In this document: in pieces, positions 50,092 to 57,229 of the stretch
Layout: every line of letters starts with the position of its first letter
Numbering within the stretch: position 1 is the first letter of the stretch
NCBI RefSeq assembly: GCF_018531125.1
Contig: NZ_JAHDSY010000011.1
DNA length: 57,229 nt
Direction: 5' to 3' (one strand)
DNA from: Canibacter zhuwentaonis
GTDB lineage: Bacteria > Actinomycetota > Actinomycetes > Actinomycetales > Microbacteriaceae
The notes under the pieces: generated by a model
Databases searched by the model: none
Told to the model about the DNA's origin: nothing
Seen by the model: only the letters and a program-made list of their open reading frames with translations
Position numbers and translations under genes: made by a program

Positions 50092-51893
50092 GACCAGTGG
50101 CAGGAATCGTTTTTGGCGGACGTTACGAATTAAGCTCTCGTATTGCAATAGGCGGCATGGGTGAGGTTTGGAAAGCCCGTGACGGCATAATCGGGCGTAT
50201 CGTGGCGATTAAGATACTTAAAGACGAGTATATGGGCGACCCGGGCTTCCTAGAGCGTTTCCGAGCCGAAGCGCGCCACGCCGCGCTCGTTAACCACGAG
50301 GGCATTGCTAATGTTTTTGACTACGGCGAAGAGCAGGGATCCGCTTTCATCGTGATGGAAATGGTGCCGGGCGAGCCGCTCTCGTCGATTATTGAACGCG
50401 ACGGTAAATTGCCCGCCAATAGGGTGCTCGGAATTACCGCGCAGACCGCCACGGCGCTGCAGGCAGCTCACAATGCGGGGCTTGTGCACCGTGATATTAA
50501 GCCGGGTAATCTGCTGATTACGCCTGACGGGCGAGTTAAGATCACCGATTTTGGAATCGCGCGTATTGCCGACCAGGTGCCGCTCACGGCAACCGGGCAG
50601 GTTATGGGCACGGTGCAGTACCTTGCGCCCGAGCAGGCGAGTGGCAAAACAGCCACCGCCGCGACGGATATTTACTCGCTGGGAGTTGTTGCGTACGAGT
50701 GTCTCGCGGGAAGGCGACCGTTTACGGGCGACTCGCAGGTTGCGATCGCGATGGCACAGATTAACGATACGCCACCGGATCTTGACCCTACCTTACCGGC
50801 TCCTGTGCGGAATCTGGTGTATTCGTGCCTGGCGAAATCGCCGGCGGATCGCCCCGAATCCGCTGATAAACTCGCTCGCGCGGCAACCGCGCTGCACCGC
50901 GGCGATGTGCAAACTGCGGTCGGTTATGTGCCGCAGGTGCTCGGTCCGCAGGTTGATGACGTAACCCAGTTGCTCGCAACCGGGGATGATGCCGCAACCC
51001 AGCTGCTGCGTACGGCGAGCGCTGATTTGCAGGCGACATCCGTGATGCCACAGACGGGGGTTGGAGTTGCCGCCGCTGCTGCGCACGGCGATCACGCGGT
51101 GGTTGTCGCGCAGGGAACGCAAGAGCCTAAAAAACGTGGCCGCTGGACGTGGCCGCTGGTGGCGCTTGTGCTGTTGCTGGCGCTTATTGCGGGTGGTACG
51201 GTAATGGCGTTAAACGCTAATAAAGAAGCCAAACCTGATGAAACAACCCAGGTAAAAAAACCCGAGGTTAAAAAAGAGTCCGAGGTTAAAAAAGAACCCG
51301 AGGTTAAAACCGGTGCGGTAAACGCGACAGAGCTGAAGGGTCTAAACTGTGAGCAGGCTCGTGGTAAACTCGCTGCGGCGGGATTTACCTCTGTGCAGTG
51401 CGTTGACGCTGCTCCCGCTAACGATTCAGAGGTTGGCACAGTAATCGACGTGTCACCAACCGGCACTAAAGTTGAGCTGAGCAAGCGGATTGTGCTGAGC
51501 GTTGCCACCCGCTACGGCGAGGCAATTGCGCCAGCGGAAGCGCCGCACGCGCCTGAGCAGGTTGTTCCGGGCGAGCAGTTTACCGTGAGGTGGCAAGACC
51601 AGAGCGCCGCGTGCCCTGCTGGCACAACCGTTACAAGCTACAAGCTGCAGGTGAGCGGATCGGGCACAACGGTTAGCGAACCCGGCACGGGTAGGAGCGC
51701 AACAGTGCGTGCTGATGCCCCCGGTAAAGTTTCTGTTTCGTACGCGGTTGTGTGCGGTCGTGAGGGTATTTCTGACAGGCAGTCAGAGTTCTCCGCTGAA
51801 ACAACGGTGAAAATCGTGAGCAGGCAGGCTTCGGAAAGTAACAGTGGCACGAACACCAACAGTGACAGCAACCTTCCGGATTCACGCGACTAG
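50088..51893 (+). CDS. pknA: Ser/Thr protein kinase PknA with PASTA and Ig-like extracytoplasmic domains
   Basis: 601 residues. Kinase domain with VAIKILK, HRDIKPGNLLI, ITDFGIAR and APEQASG. The membrane helix is about 361-380. Then comes a Lys/Glu/Val repeat (KKPEVKKESEVKKEPEV), one PASTA-like domain (LNCEQARGKLAAAGF), and a further beta-rich, Cys-containing domain of about 95 residues before an Asn/Ser-rich end. Mycobacterial PknA has no comparable extracytoplasmic part. PASTA domains bind peptidoglycan fragments. The start overlaps pbpA by 4 bp. Confidence 0.93.
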   Translation: MRPVAGIVFGGRYELSSRIAIGGMGEVWKARDGIIGRIVAIKILKDEYMGDPGFLERFRAEARHAALVNHEGIANVFDYGEEQGSAFIVMEMVPGEPLSSIIERDGKLPANRVLGITAQTATALQAAHNAGLVHRDIKPGNLLITPDGRVKITDFGIARIADQVPLTATGQVMGTVQYLAPEQASGKTATAATDIYSLGVVAYECLAGRRPFTGDSQVAIAMAQINDTPPDLDPTLPAPVRNLVYSCLAKSPADRPESADKLARAATALHRGDVQTAVGYVPQVLGPQVDDVTQLLATGDDAATQLLRTASADLQATSVMPQTGVGVAAAAAHGDHAVVVAQGTQEPKKRGRWTWPLVALVLLLALIAGGTVMALNANKEAKPDETTQVKKPEVKKESEVKKEPEVKTGAVNATELKGLNCEQARGKLAAAGFTSVQCVDAAPANDSEVGTVIDVSPTGTKVELSKRIVLSVATRYGEAIAPAEAPHAPEQVVPGEQFTVRWQDQSAACPAGTTVTSYKLQVSGSGTTVSEPGTGRSATVRADAPGKVSVSYAVVCGREGISDRQSEFSAETTVKIVSRQASESNSGTNTNSDSNLPDSRD

Positions 51894-51931
51894 AGTTTCA
51901 CGGCGGTATTTTAGACAGAGTTTAAGAGTAA

Positions 51932-53635
51932 ATGGCACAGAGTAACTTTACTATTGACGGTCGTATTCTGGGTGATCGCTATAAACTCGGCGAATTTATA
52001 GGGCAGGGTGGAATGGCGACCGTTTATCGCGGAGTTGACACCAAGCTAGGCAGGCAGGTCGCGATCAAAATTATGAAAGCGGATCTCGCTGAAGACGAGA
52101 CTTTTCGCGACAGGTTCAGACAGGAAGCGCAGGCTGCGGCGCGAATGGCGCATCCGTCTATTGTGCGCGTGCTTGACGCGGGGGATGATATAGTTCAAAC
52201 CGCAACAGGACCTAAAAAATTGCCGTTTATTGTTATGGAGTATGTTGCCGGGTGTAACTTACGCGAGCACCTCAGTGAGAGCCGCGTGAGCATTAAAGAG
52301 GCGTGCCGCATCACAACTGCGGTGCTGGCGGCTCTCGAGTATTCACACCGCGCGGGGATTGTGCACCGGGATATTAAACCGGCAAACATTATGATCACCG
52401 AGACCGGGCACGTGAAGGTTATGGACTTCGGCATTGCCCGTGCGGTTTCAGATACATCCTCCACGCTCCAGCAGACAACCCAGATTCTTGGCACCGCGGC
52501 TTATTTTTCACCCGAGCAGGCCAAGGGTGAAATGGTGGATCCGCGCACCGATCTGTATTCAATCGGTGTTTTACTGTACGAGCTGCTTACGGGAATTGTG
52601 CCGTTCAGGGGGGATTCTGCTGTTGCAGTGGCGTATCAGCACGTTTCAGAGCGCCCGGTGGCTCCTGTTGAGCGTAACGGTGAGATTTCAGCGCCGCTCA
52701 ACGCGGTTGTAAACTACGCGCTAATAAAAGACCGCACCCGCAGGTTCCAGAGCGCCAGCGACTTCAAACGCGCGCTGCAACAGGCGGCAAACGGAGAAAT
52801 GCCGCCGTCGCTGCAGCACGAGCTTGCAACTAAGGAGATGGCGCTGACCGCTCCCGCCGCAAGCAAGCTGGACACTGCTACCAAGCGGATGATAGCTGCC
52901 GGCGCTGCGTCTAAGGCGCAGTCTCGACCGCCGGTTTTGTGGATCTGGGCATCAATAATAACGCTGATAACGGTTGTTGTTGCGGTTGTGTTCTGGCTTG
53001 TGAACCTTGCCCCCAAAGAGCTTTTTCCCGCGAACTCGCGCACCGTTCCCGATATTGTGATGGTTTCTTCTGAGGATGCTCTGAAACAGCTGCGCGATCT
53101 CGGTCTGGTTGCAGTTCCTACTGATGAGCCGCACGACAAAATAGAGCCGGGCAAAGTTATACGGGTTGATCCGGCAGTTGGCGCTCACCTTGTAAAGGGT
53201 GACACCGTTGCTGTTTATGTTTCAAGCGGACCGAGCAGTAAAAAAGTTCCTGATCTGATCGGGTTAACGCTCGCGGAAGCTGAGCAGAAACTCGGTGAAA
53301 TAGGGGTTACAGTTGGTGTTGTCACGCGTGAAAATAACACTTCAATAGCGGAGGATCGGGTTTTGGCATTGGATCCCGCTGCCGGTGCAACAGTGCCGAG
53401 CGGCGGCACTGTGACGGTTACTGTCTCCAGCGGCAAAGTTACGGTTCCAGACGTTAAAGGTCATAGCTTGCAGGTTGCGCGCGATATTCTCAACGAGCTT
53501 GCGATGAACGTTAATCTTGAGCCGCGCGCGTGCCCGATTCCTGAAAACGGGGTTACCGTTATTGAGCAGTCGGTTGTGGGTGATGTGCCACAGCGCAGCG
53601 ATATTAATATTGTGTACTGCGCTGGCGGGCGCTAG
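51932..53635 (+). CDS. pknB: Ser/Thr protein kinase PknB with PASTA domains
   Basis: 567 residues. Kinase domain with IGQGGMATVY, VAIKIMK (Lys46), HRDIKPANIMI, MDFGIARA and SPEQAKGE. The activation loop is rich in Ser/Thr (SDTSSTLQQTT), expected autophosphorylation sites. A membrane helix (about 331-353) is followed by three PASTA repeats, each starting V-P-D (TVPDIVMVS, KVPDLIGLT, TVPDVKGHS). It senses peptidoglycan precursors and controls growth. No start signal is clear; ATG at 51932 follows pknA by 38 bp. Last gene of the operon. Confidence 0.95.
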   Translation: MAQSNFTIDGRILGDRYKLGEFIGQGGMATVYRGVDTKLGRQVAIKIMKADLAEDETFRDRFRQEAQAAARMAHPSIVRVLDAGDDIVQTATGPKKLPFIVMEYVAGCNLREHLSESRVSIKEACRITTAVLAALEYSHRAGIVHRDIKPANIMITETGHVKVMDFGIARAVSDTSSTLQQTTQILGTAAYFSPEQAKGEMVDPRTDLYSIGVLLYELLTGIVPFRGDSAVAVAYQHVSERPVAPVERNGEISAPLNAVVNYALIKDRTRRFQSASDFKRALQQAANGEMPPSLQHELATKEMALTAPAASKLDTATKRMIAAGAASKAQSRPPVLWIWASIITLITVVVAVVFWLVNLAPKELFPANSRTVPDIVMVSSEDALKQLRDLGLVAVPTDEPHDKIEPGKVIRVDPAVGAHLVKGDTVAVYVSSGPSSKKVPDLIGLTLAEAEQKLGEIGVTVGVVTRENNTSIAEDRVLALDPAAGATVPSGGTVTVTVSSGKVTVPDVKGHSLQVARDILNELAMNVNLEPRACPIPENGVTVIEQSVVGDVPQRSDINIVYCAGGR

Positions 53636-53762
53636 AGCCACTGCGTATTGTGACATCGAGAGCACAGTGCGAGCAGTTATTATCCGCTTTATTAGTGGCG
53701 AAGGGTGTCTTATTGGCGCGGATTGTGCGCCGTAAACGTTCGCCGGTTAGCGTTGCCGCGGG

Positions 53763-54407
53763 CTAATCTTGCTGGCTGCCAATTATTGCCGAAAGCTCTT
53801 TTGCTTTTGCCGCAGCGCCTTTAACACCAACAGATTCAAGCCAGTTACCCAGCTGCTGATAGCCGTATTCTGTGAGCACAGATTCCGGGTGATACTGCAC
53901 ACCGTAGAGCGGCAGCTCGCGGTGTTTTAGGGCCATAACCACGCCGTCATCGGTGCTCGCGGTAACAAGCAGATCGTCTGGAAGGGTGTTTTTCACAACG
54001 GTCAGCGAATGGTAGCGTGTCGCTTTGAACTTGGCTGGAACGTCCGCAAAAAAACCGTCACCCTCGTGATTTACCGGGGTGGTTTTGCCGTGCAGGAGCT
54101 GCTCTGCGTGAGTTACCTTTGCACCGTAGGCTTCCGCGAGCGCCTGATGCCCCAGGCACACGCCGAGCAGTGGTTTTGCAACCTCCGCGGCGTGCTTGAT
54201 AATCGGGATTGTCGCACCTGCCTGCTGCGGGTTGCCCGGTCCGGGTGAGATTAGCACCGCATCATACTTGGCGAGCAGCTCGCTAATGTTTGCTGCGGCG
54301 GGGTCGTCGTTGCGAATAACCTCGGTGGTTGCGCCGAGCTGTTCGAGATACCCGACAAGAGTGTAGACAAAACTGTCGTAGTTGTCTATTACGAGTACTT
54401 TTGTCAT
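53763..54407 (-). CDS. trpG: Glutamine amidotransferase, anthranilate/aminodeoxychorismate synthase component II
   Basis: 214 residues of class I glutaminase. Catalytic Cys84 in LLGVCLGHQAL and His173/Glu175 in QYHPESVLTEYG; the N-terminus VLVIDNYDSFVYTL is typical. It supplies ammonia for folate (PABA) or tryptophan synthesis. Position next to pknB is conserved in actinobacteria. ATG at 54407 has GAGGAA upstream, located in the end of the preceding small gene. The interval to pknB has no clear terminator, only a short GGCGC/GCGCC stem. Confidence 0.9.
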   Translation of the reverse strand: MTKVLVIDNYDSFVYTLVGYLEQLGATTEVIRNDDPAAANISELLAKYDAVLISPGPGNPQQAGATIPIIKHAAEVAKPLLGVCLGHQALAEAYGAKVTHAEQLLHGKTTPVNHEGDGFFADVPAKFKATRYHSLTVVKNTLPDDLLVTASTDDGVVMALKHRELPLYGVQYHPESVLTEYGYQQLGNWLESVGVKGAAAKAKELSAIIGSQQD

Positions 54408-54410
54408 GTT

Positions 54411-54569
54411 TCATTCCTCAACAGTGCTTGGTGGTTCGGGTAGAATTTCCTGCACCAGCGGATAAATATAGTACACCAGCGCAAAAACCAGCCCGACAAT
54501 CGCGGCTAAAATAACGAGCACGCGCAGCCACGCGGGTCCCGGTAGAAATCGCCAGATAAGTGAGAACAT
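54411..54569 (-). CDS. 52-residue single-helix membrane protein
   Basis: Starting MFSLIWRFLPGPAWLRV, it has one membrane helix (about 14-37, ending in LVYYIYPLV) and a Pro/Glu-rich tail. It starts 3 bp after the sortase stop and ends 3 bp before trpG, so the three are one operon; its last codons carry the trpG ribosome site. Tiny proteins of this size occur between sortase and trpG genes in relatives. Function is unknown. Confidence 0.7.
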   Translation of the reverse strand: MFSLIWRFLPGPAWLRVLVILAAIVGLVFALVYYIYPLVQEILPEPPSTVEE

Positions 54570-54572
54570 AAG

Positions 54573-55406
54573 CTATTTACCCCCTATAATACCGGCAATT
54601 GCGGTTAGCGCCAGAAGCCCTAAATGCGCCGGGGCGCTGTCTGTTGTGCGAGCGGAACTCGCTTGCTCTTGGAGCGCAGGGACATCGCGGATCATATCTG
54701 CTGGCGGGCCATCGGCTCGCGGTGTGAAACTGTCAAACACGCTGTAGGCAACCATGCGCTCGTTGATGCCGTAATACTTGGGGTTGCAGGTTGTGAAAGT
54801 GAGAATGGAATCCTGCCCCGGTGTGCCTTCAAAATGGGGGAAGGGGTTTAGCGTATCGACCTCTGCGGGCAGCACGTATTCGAAGTTGCGGAACTTGTAG
54901 GTGTACCAGCCATCCTCTGTTTCAAAGTAAACAGAGTCGCCAACGCGTAAGAAATCAATGTCTTTAAACGGGGTGGCGCGACCGCCGCTGCGGTGTGCGG
55001 CGAGCGCAAAATTGCCGTATTCGCCGGGCAGGTTGGTTTCGCTGTAGTGTGCGACTCCGTTGTTGCGGTCGTTGAGCAGTGGCAGCATGGGCTCGCCGGA
55101 AGATACCTTATTGGCCCAGTTTTCGCCAAAAGCTGGCACATATAAAACTCCGAACGGTTCGCCGTAGCCACCAGGGCGCGCCACCGGAATAACAGTGTTT
55201 TCCGCAGCTGGCACTGCGGGTGCTGAGAGTGTTTTCTTTTGCCACTCGGCCGCTACTTCACGGGCGGCGGCTGACTGCTCTTTGGCAACAACGGTTGTTG
55301 TGTACCACGGCTGCCAGAGCATGAACCCAAACACTGCAAGCCCGGAAACAAGCAGGAGTTCTCCGATAACCGTGACCGGACTAAGGCGCGCGCGTTTACT
55401 CGTCAT
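54573..55406 (-). CDS. srtE: Class E sortase
   Basis: 277 residues. An N-terminal helix (about 12-33), then the sortase core: LPGEYGNFALAAHRS with His138, RVGDSVYFETEDGWYTYKF, and LTFTTCNP with catalytic Cys207 and Arg217. A C-terminal hydrophobic helix (about 261-276) is additional. It joins surface proteins with LPXTG- or LAXTG-type signals to the wall. ATG at 55406 is chosen because TAGAAT lies 8 nt upstream and the helix begins there; the frame continues without stop far upstream into a pseudogene and must not be used as the start. Confidence 0.92.
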   Translation of the reverse strand: MTSKRARLSPVTVIGELLLVSGLAVFGFMLWQPWYTTTVVAKEQSAAAREVAAEWQKKTLSAPAVPAAENTVIPVARPGGYGEPFGVLYVPAFGENWANKVSSGEPMLPLLNDRNNGVAHYSETNLPGEYGNFALAAHRSGGRATPFKDIDFLRVGDSVYFETEDGWYTYKFRNFEYVLPAEVDTLNPFPHFEGTPGQDSILTFTTCNPKYYGINERMVAYSVFDSFTPRADGPPADMIRDVPALQEQASSARTTDSAPAHLGLLALTAIAGIIGGK

Positions 55407-55414
55407 AGCTACAT

Positions 55415-55420
55415 ATTCTA
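55415..55420 (-). promoter_or_regulatory. -10 element (TAGAAT) of leaderless sortase promoter
   Basis: TAGAAT on the minus strand ends 8 nt before the sortase ATG at 55406. Confidence 0.4.
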
Positions 55421-55441
55421 GTAATAAATATTGTGTGTGCG

Positions 55442-56223
55442 CTAGGTGTGTTTTAACGTGTAAACAAGTGTTGGCAGGGTCGCTGCGATAATAACGAACA
55501 AACTTCCCACCGGCGGCAACGCATATCACCGGTTCGGGATCAAACCTGATTACCGCGTCAGGAACTTTGCCAAGCATAATCCACCAGCTTGTGAGGCTTG
55601 CAAATGCTCCCGCGCACAGTCCGACTATTGTTGCGGTCACTGCGTATATTAGAGCCTCAAAAAAGGCTGTTGCAGTAATTCCCGTGCTGCTTGCGCCGTG
55701 CAGCTGCAGCTCCTTGAAATCAAGCTCGCGCCCTCTGCCGGTCATCACAATTCCCGCAACGGATGAGACCATAAGCAAAACCAGCGGCGCATCAAAAATA
55801 ATTGCCAAAACAATATAGTTTTGTGTGGCTAAACTTTTACCAATGGATTGCAATGCTGCCCGTAGTGTTTCATAAAACCCGGAGTATCCGGATACAATTC
55901 CGATAACAAAAGCCAGGGGTGACACAATAAGCGTTGTTGCTGCGGCTTTTTGAGCGCAAAGCGCTTAGCTAAAACCATATCCACCAGTTGCCGCGCAGCG
56001 GCGCGAGCCAGGTATGCATTACTAGCTTCACCGTCAGCGGGGCTAGCGTGTTGAAAATAGCAGGAACAAGCAGAATTAGAGTTATCGCAATGCCGTCAAT
56101 ATTCTCTAAGCGAACATCACGGCGCACGCTGATTGCGAGGAGAACCACAGCGGTTATAAGCAGCACACCAAAAATTATTCTTTTTAAGGTGATCCGCCCG
56201 AGAGGTTTTTCAGATTTCAGCAT
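55442..56223 (-). pseudogene. FtsX-like ABC transporter permease, frameshifted
   Basis: Three frames together give one FtsX-type permease end. The ATG at 56223 opens MLKSEKPLGRITLKRI, reaching GNWWIWF and a stop. One extra T gives LAKRFALKK, and one extra A gives AATTLIVSPLAFVIGIVSG. That frame continues with MTGRGRELDFKELQLHGAS and AFFEALIYAVTATIVGL, the FtsX core. Removing one base near GGGAA gives SLFVIIAATLPTLVYTLKH and a stop at 55442. All three lesions are at short homopolymers (about 55971, 55947, 55505). The middle frame runs on into the sortase gene. The product is not functional as written. Sequencing error is possible but unlikely, given intact neighbours. Confidence 0.75.
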
Positions 56224-56255
56224 TCCGTGAGCAATGTCCTGTTTGCTCGCAATTA

Positions 56256-56270
56256 CCGCTTGGTAAGCGG
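56256..56270. promoter_or_regulatory. Short perfect inverted repeat
   Basis: CCGCTT-GGT-AAGCGG lies between the permease pseudogene and the poly-G promoter. It could be an operator or hairpin. (TG)5 follows at 56279-56288. No other signal is seen in this interval. Confidence 0.25.
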
Positions 56271-56292
56271 GGTTGTATTGTGTGTGTGGTTT

Positions 56293-56361
56293 TTGATTTG
56301 ATTTATTCGGGGGGGGGGGGGGTACTCTTAATTGCTGTAAGGTATTCCTGATTAAGGGGGG
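56293..56361 (+). promoter_or_regulatory. Poly-G promoter and ribosome site of the surface-protein gene
   Basis: TTGATT occurs twice (56293-56298 and 56298-56303). Then TATTC and an uninterrupted run of 14 G (56309-56322) abut TACTCT (56323-56328). From the second TTGATT the spacer is 19 bp, so 12 or 13 G would give the usual 17-18. AAGGGGGG (56354-56361) lies 6 nt before the TTG start at 56368. The layout is that of a strand-slippage phase-variable promoter. Confidence 0.65.
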
Positions 56362-56367
56362 TTTGTT

Positions 56368-57229
56368 TTGAAACGATTGGTTTCAGGGTTTTACGGGGCG
56401 CGTAGTATCGCGTCCACTATGCTCGTGTTGGGTCTGGTGTCAGGGTTTCTGGTCACACCACAAGCGACAGCACTAGAGCAGACTACAAGCAGGCAGACCG
56501 GGCAGTCTACAACCGGGCAGTCTACAACTAGAACCGGTGCTTCTTCCGCAGCGTCAGCAAATACTGTTAGTACGCAGGTTGCTAACCAGGTGGCGCGTAG
56601 TGTTTCAAACGTGTTGTTGCGTGATGTTGTTGCAGCGACTATGGGTTTGTTTAACACTAAGACACCCGCTGGTTTTGCAACACGTTTAGAATCAAAAACT
56701 AACCCCACCGCCGCTGACATATCCACCGAGACTAGTGTTGATAGTGAATCTAAATCGTATCTTCCTGGTGATACTGTCACGATCACTGTAACAGTAAAAG
56801 CAACAGGCAGCGAAGCCAAGAATGTTAAAGTTTTCGTGCTATTACCGCAGGCTTCAGAAGGGTTTATTGCTACTAAACAAACAGGAGCACCAATATGCAC
56901 CCCAGCAGGTGGCGCACAATGTCCGGATACTCCATGGAATTATGATGCGCTTATCAGTTCGCTGGATGTGACTGCTACTAGCATACCCGCTAACGGTAGT
57001 TTAGAGTTCAAGATAACAGGTGTAGCTGGCGTACAAAAGACGAGTCAGAATGGAAATGGGATAATAGCGATGGCTGGCAATGGTGTTAATGCTTTTTCTA
57101 GTGCTTCGTTTAGCGTTAAAAAGGAGAATGTTTCTGTTACAGCGTTGTTTGATCTCACCGGGAGTGAACCCTGGATCGGTAGTGTTGGTTTCACTGGAAT
57201 GCTTAAATGTACTGTGCCAGGCGGTAGTG
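56368..57229 (+). CDS. Secreted surface protein with DUF11-like domain (3' end outside window)
   Basis: At least 287 residues, open to the window edge. The TTG start has a strong ribosome site. A Sec signal peptide ends near VTPQATA (about residue 36). Then comes a Thr/Gln/Ser stretch with a duplicated 15-bp unit (TTGQS-like, 56500-56529), a Ser/Asn-rich helix, and from about 125 a beta-sandwich of the DUF11 type (YLPGDTVTITVTVKATGSEAKNVKVFVLLP). Such modules occur in wall-anchored proteins; the C-terminal sorting signal is outside the window. Base composition is visibly more AT-rich than the neighbours, hinting at later acquisition. Confidence 0.7.
   Translation, partial: MKRLVSGFYGARSIASTMLVLGLVSGFLVTPQATALEQTTSRQTGQSTTGQSTTRTGASSAASANTVSTQVANQVARSVSNVLLRDVVAATMGLFNTKTPAGFATRLESKTNPTAADISTETSVDSESKSYLPGDTVTITVTVKATGSEAKNVKVFVLLPQASEGFIATKQTGAPICTPAGGAQCPDTPWNYDALISSLDVTATSIPANGSLEFKITGVAGVQKTSQNGNGIIAMAGNGVNAFSSASFSVKKENVSVTALFDLTGSEPWIGSVGFTGMLKCTVPGGS

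Noticed and set aside
53636..53762. Strong terminator between pknB and trpG
   Set aside because: Only a short GGCGC/GCGCC stem is present, with no T-run.
55442..56223. Programmed frameshifting in the permease
   Set aside because: Three separate shifts and no slippery heptamer with a downstream structure; decay is simpler.

Overview
The window reads as an origin-proximal chromosome segment of a Gram-positive actinobacterium, most like Micrococcales and perhaps Microbacteriaceae-like. The evidence is the cluster fhaA-fhaB-pstP-rodA-pbpA-pknA-pknB with trpG, crgA, a class E sortase and tRNA-Leu beside it, together with menaquinone genes, a GlfT1-like galactan transferase, DUF4229 and PLDc_N proteins, GTG/TTG starts and many apparently leaderless promoters. 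Genus level is not supportable. No rRNA, CRISPR array, insertion sequence or prophage is visible.

Layout. 1-4 kb: a cut-off lipoprotein, a DUF2470-heme oxygenase fusion with a His-rich linker, a beta-lactamase-fold lipoprotein that lacks its catalytic residues, and xthA. 4-13 kb: DUF4229 and PLDc_N membrane proteins, menaquinone biosynthesis (menD, menF, ubiE/menG, polyprenyl diphosphate synthase), fprA, pyrE and a TauE/SafE exporter. 13-20 kb: truA, two HAD phosphatases, pgm, pheA, serS and tRNA-Ser. 20-23 kb: an aminotransferase, then tRNA-Trp-secE-nusG ending at a strong hairpin. 23-35 kb: a five-gene envelope cluster (membrane Ser/Thr kinase, 1933-residue Ig-like/Fn3 protein, MoxR ATPase, DUF58 protein, transglutaminase-like protein). 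35-42 kb: purK-purE, a glycosyltransferase remnant, then galE-LCP-two GT2 glycosyltransferases for cell-wall glycopolymers. 42-54 kb: cyclophilin, rhomboid, crgA, tRNA-Leu, and the growth and division phospho-signalling operon fhaA to pknB. 54-57 kb: trpG, a 52-residue membrane protein, a class E sortase, a frameshifted FtsX-like permease pseudogene, and the start of a secreted surface protein.

How the parts fit. Much of the window serves the envelope. UDP-galactose and galactan enzymes with an LCP ligase build wall polymers. RodA/PbpA/CrgA with PknA/PknB/PstP and the FHA proteins build and regulate peptidoglycan. The kinase-MoxR-DUF58 cluster probably assembles or signals through a giant extracellular protein. 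The sortase sits near a surface protein.

Most notable signal. A run of 14 G lies between a -35-like TTGATT and a -10-like TACTCT directly upstream of the surface-protein gene. This is the architecture of a phase-variable promoter. Other notable points are about ten promoters with TANNNT placed 6-8 nt before the start codon (leaderless mRNAs), slippage-derived in-frame insertions in conserved enzymes (a Cys-ending decapeptide repeat in Pgm, Gly/Ala tracts in MenD, the His linker of the heme oxygenase), and a pseudogene whose reading frame runs without a stop into the sortase.
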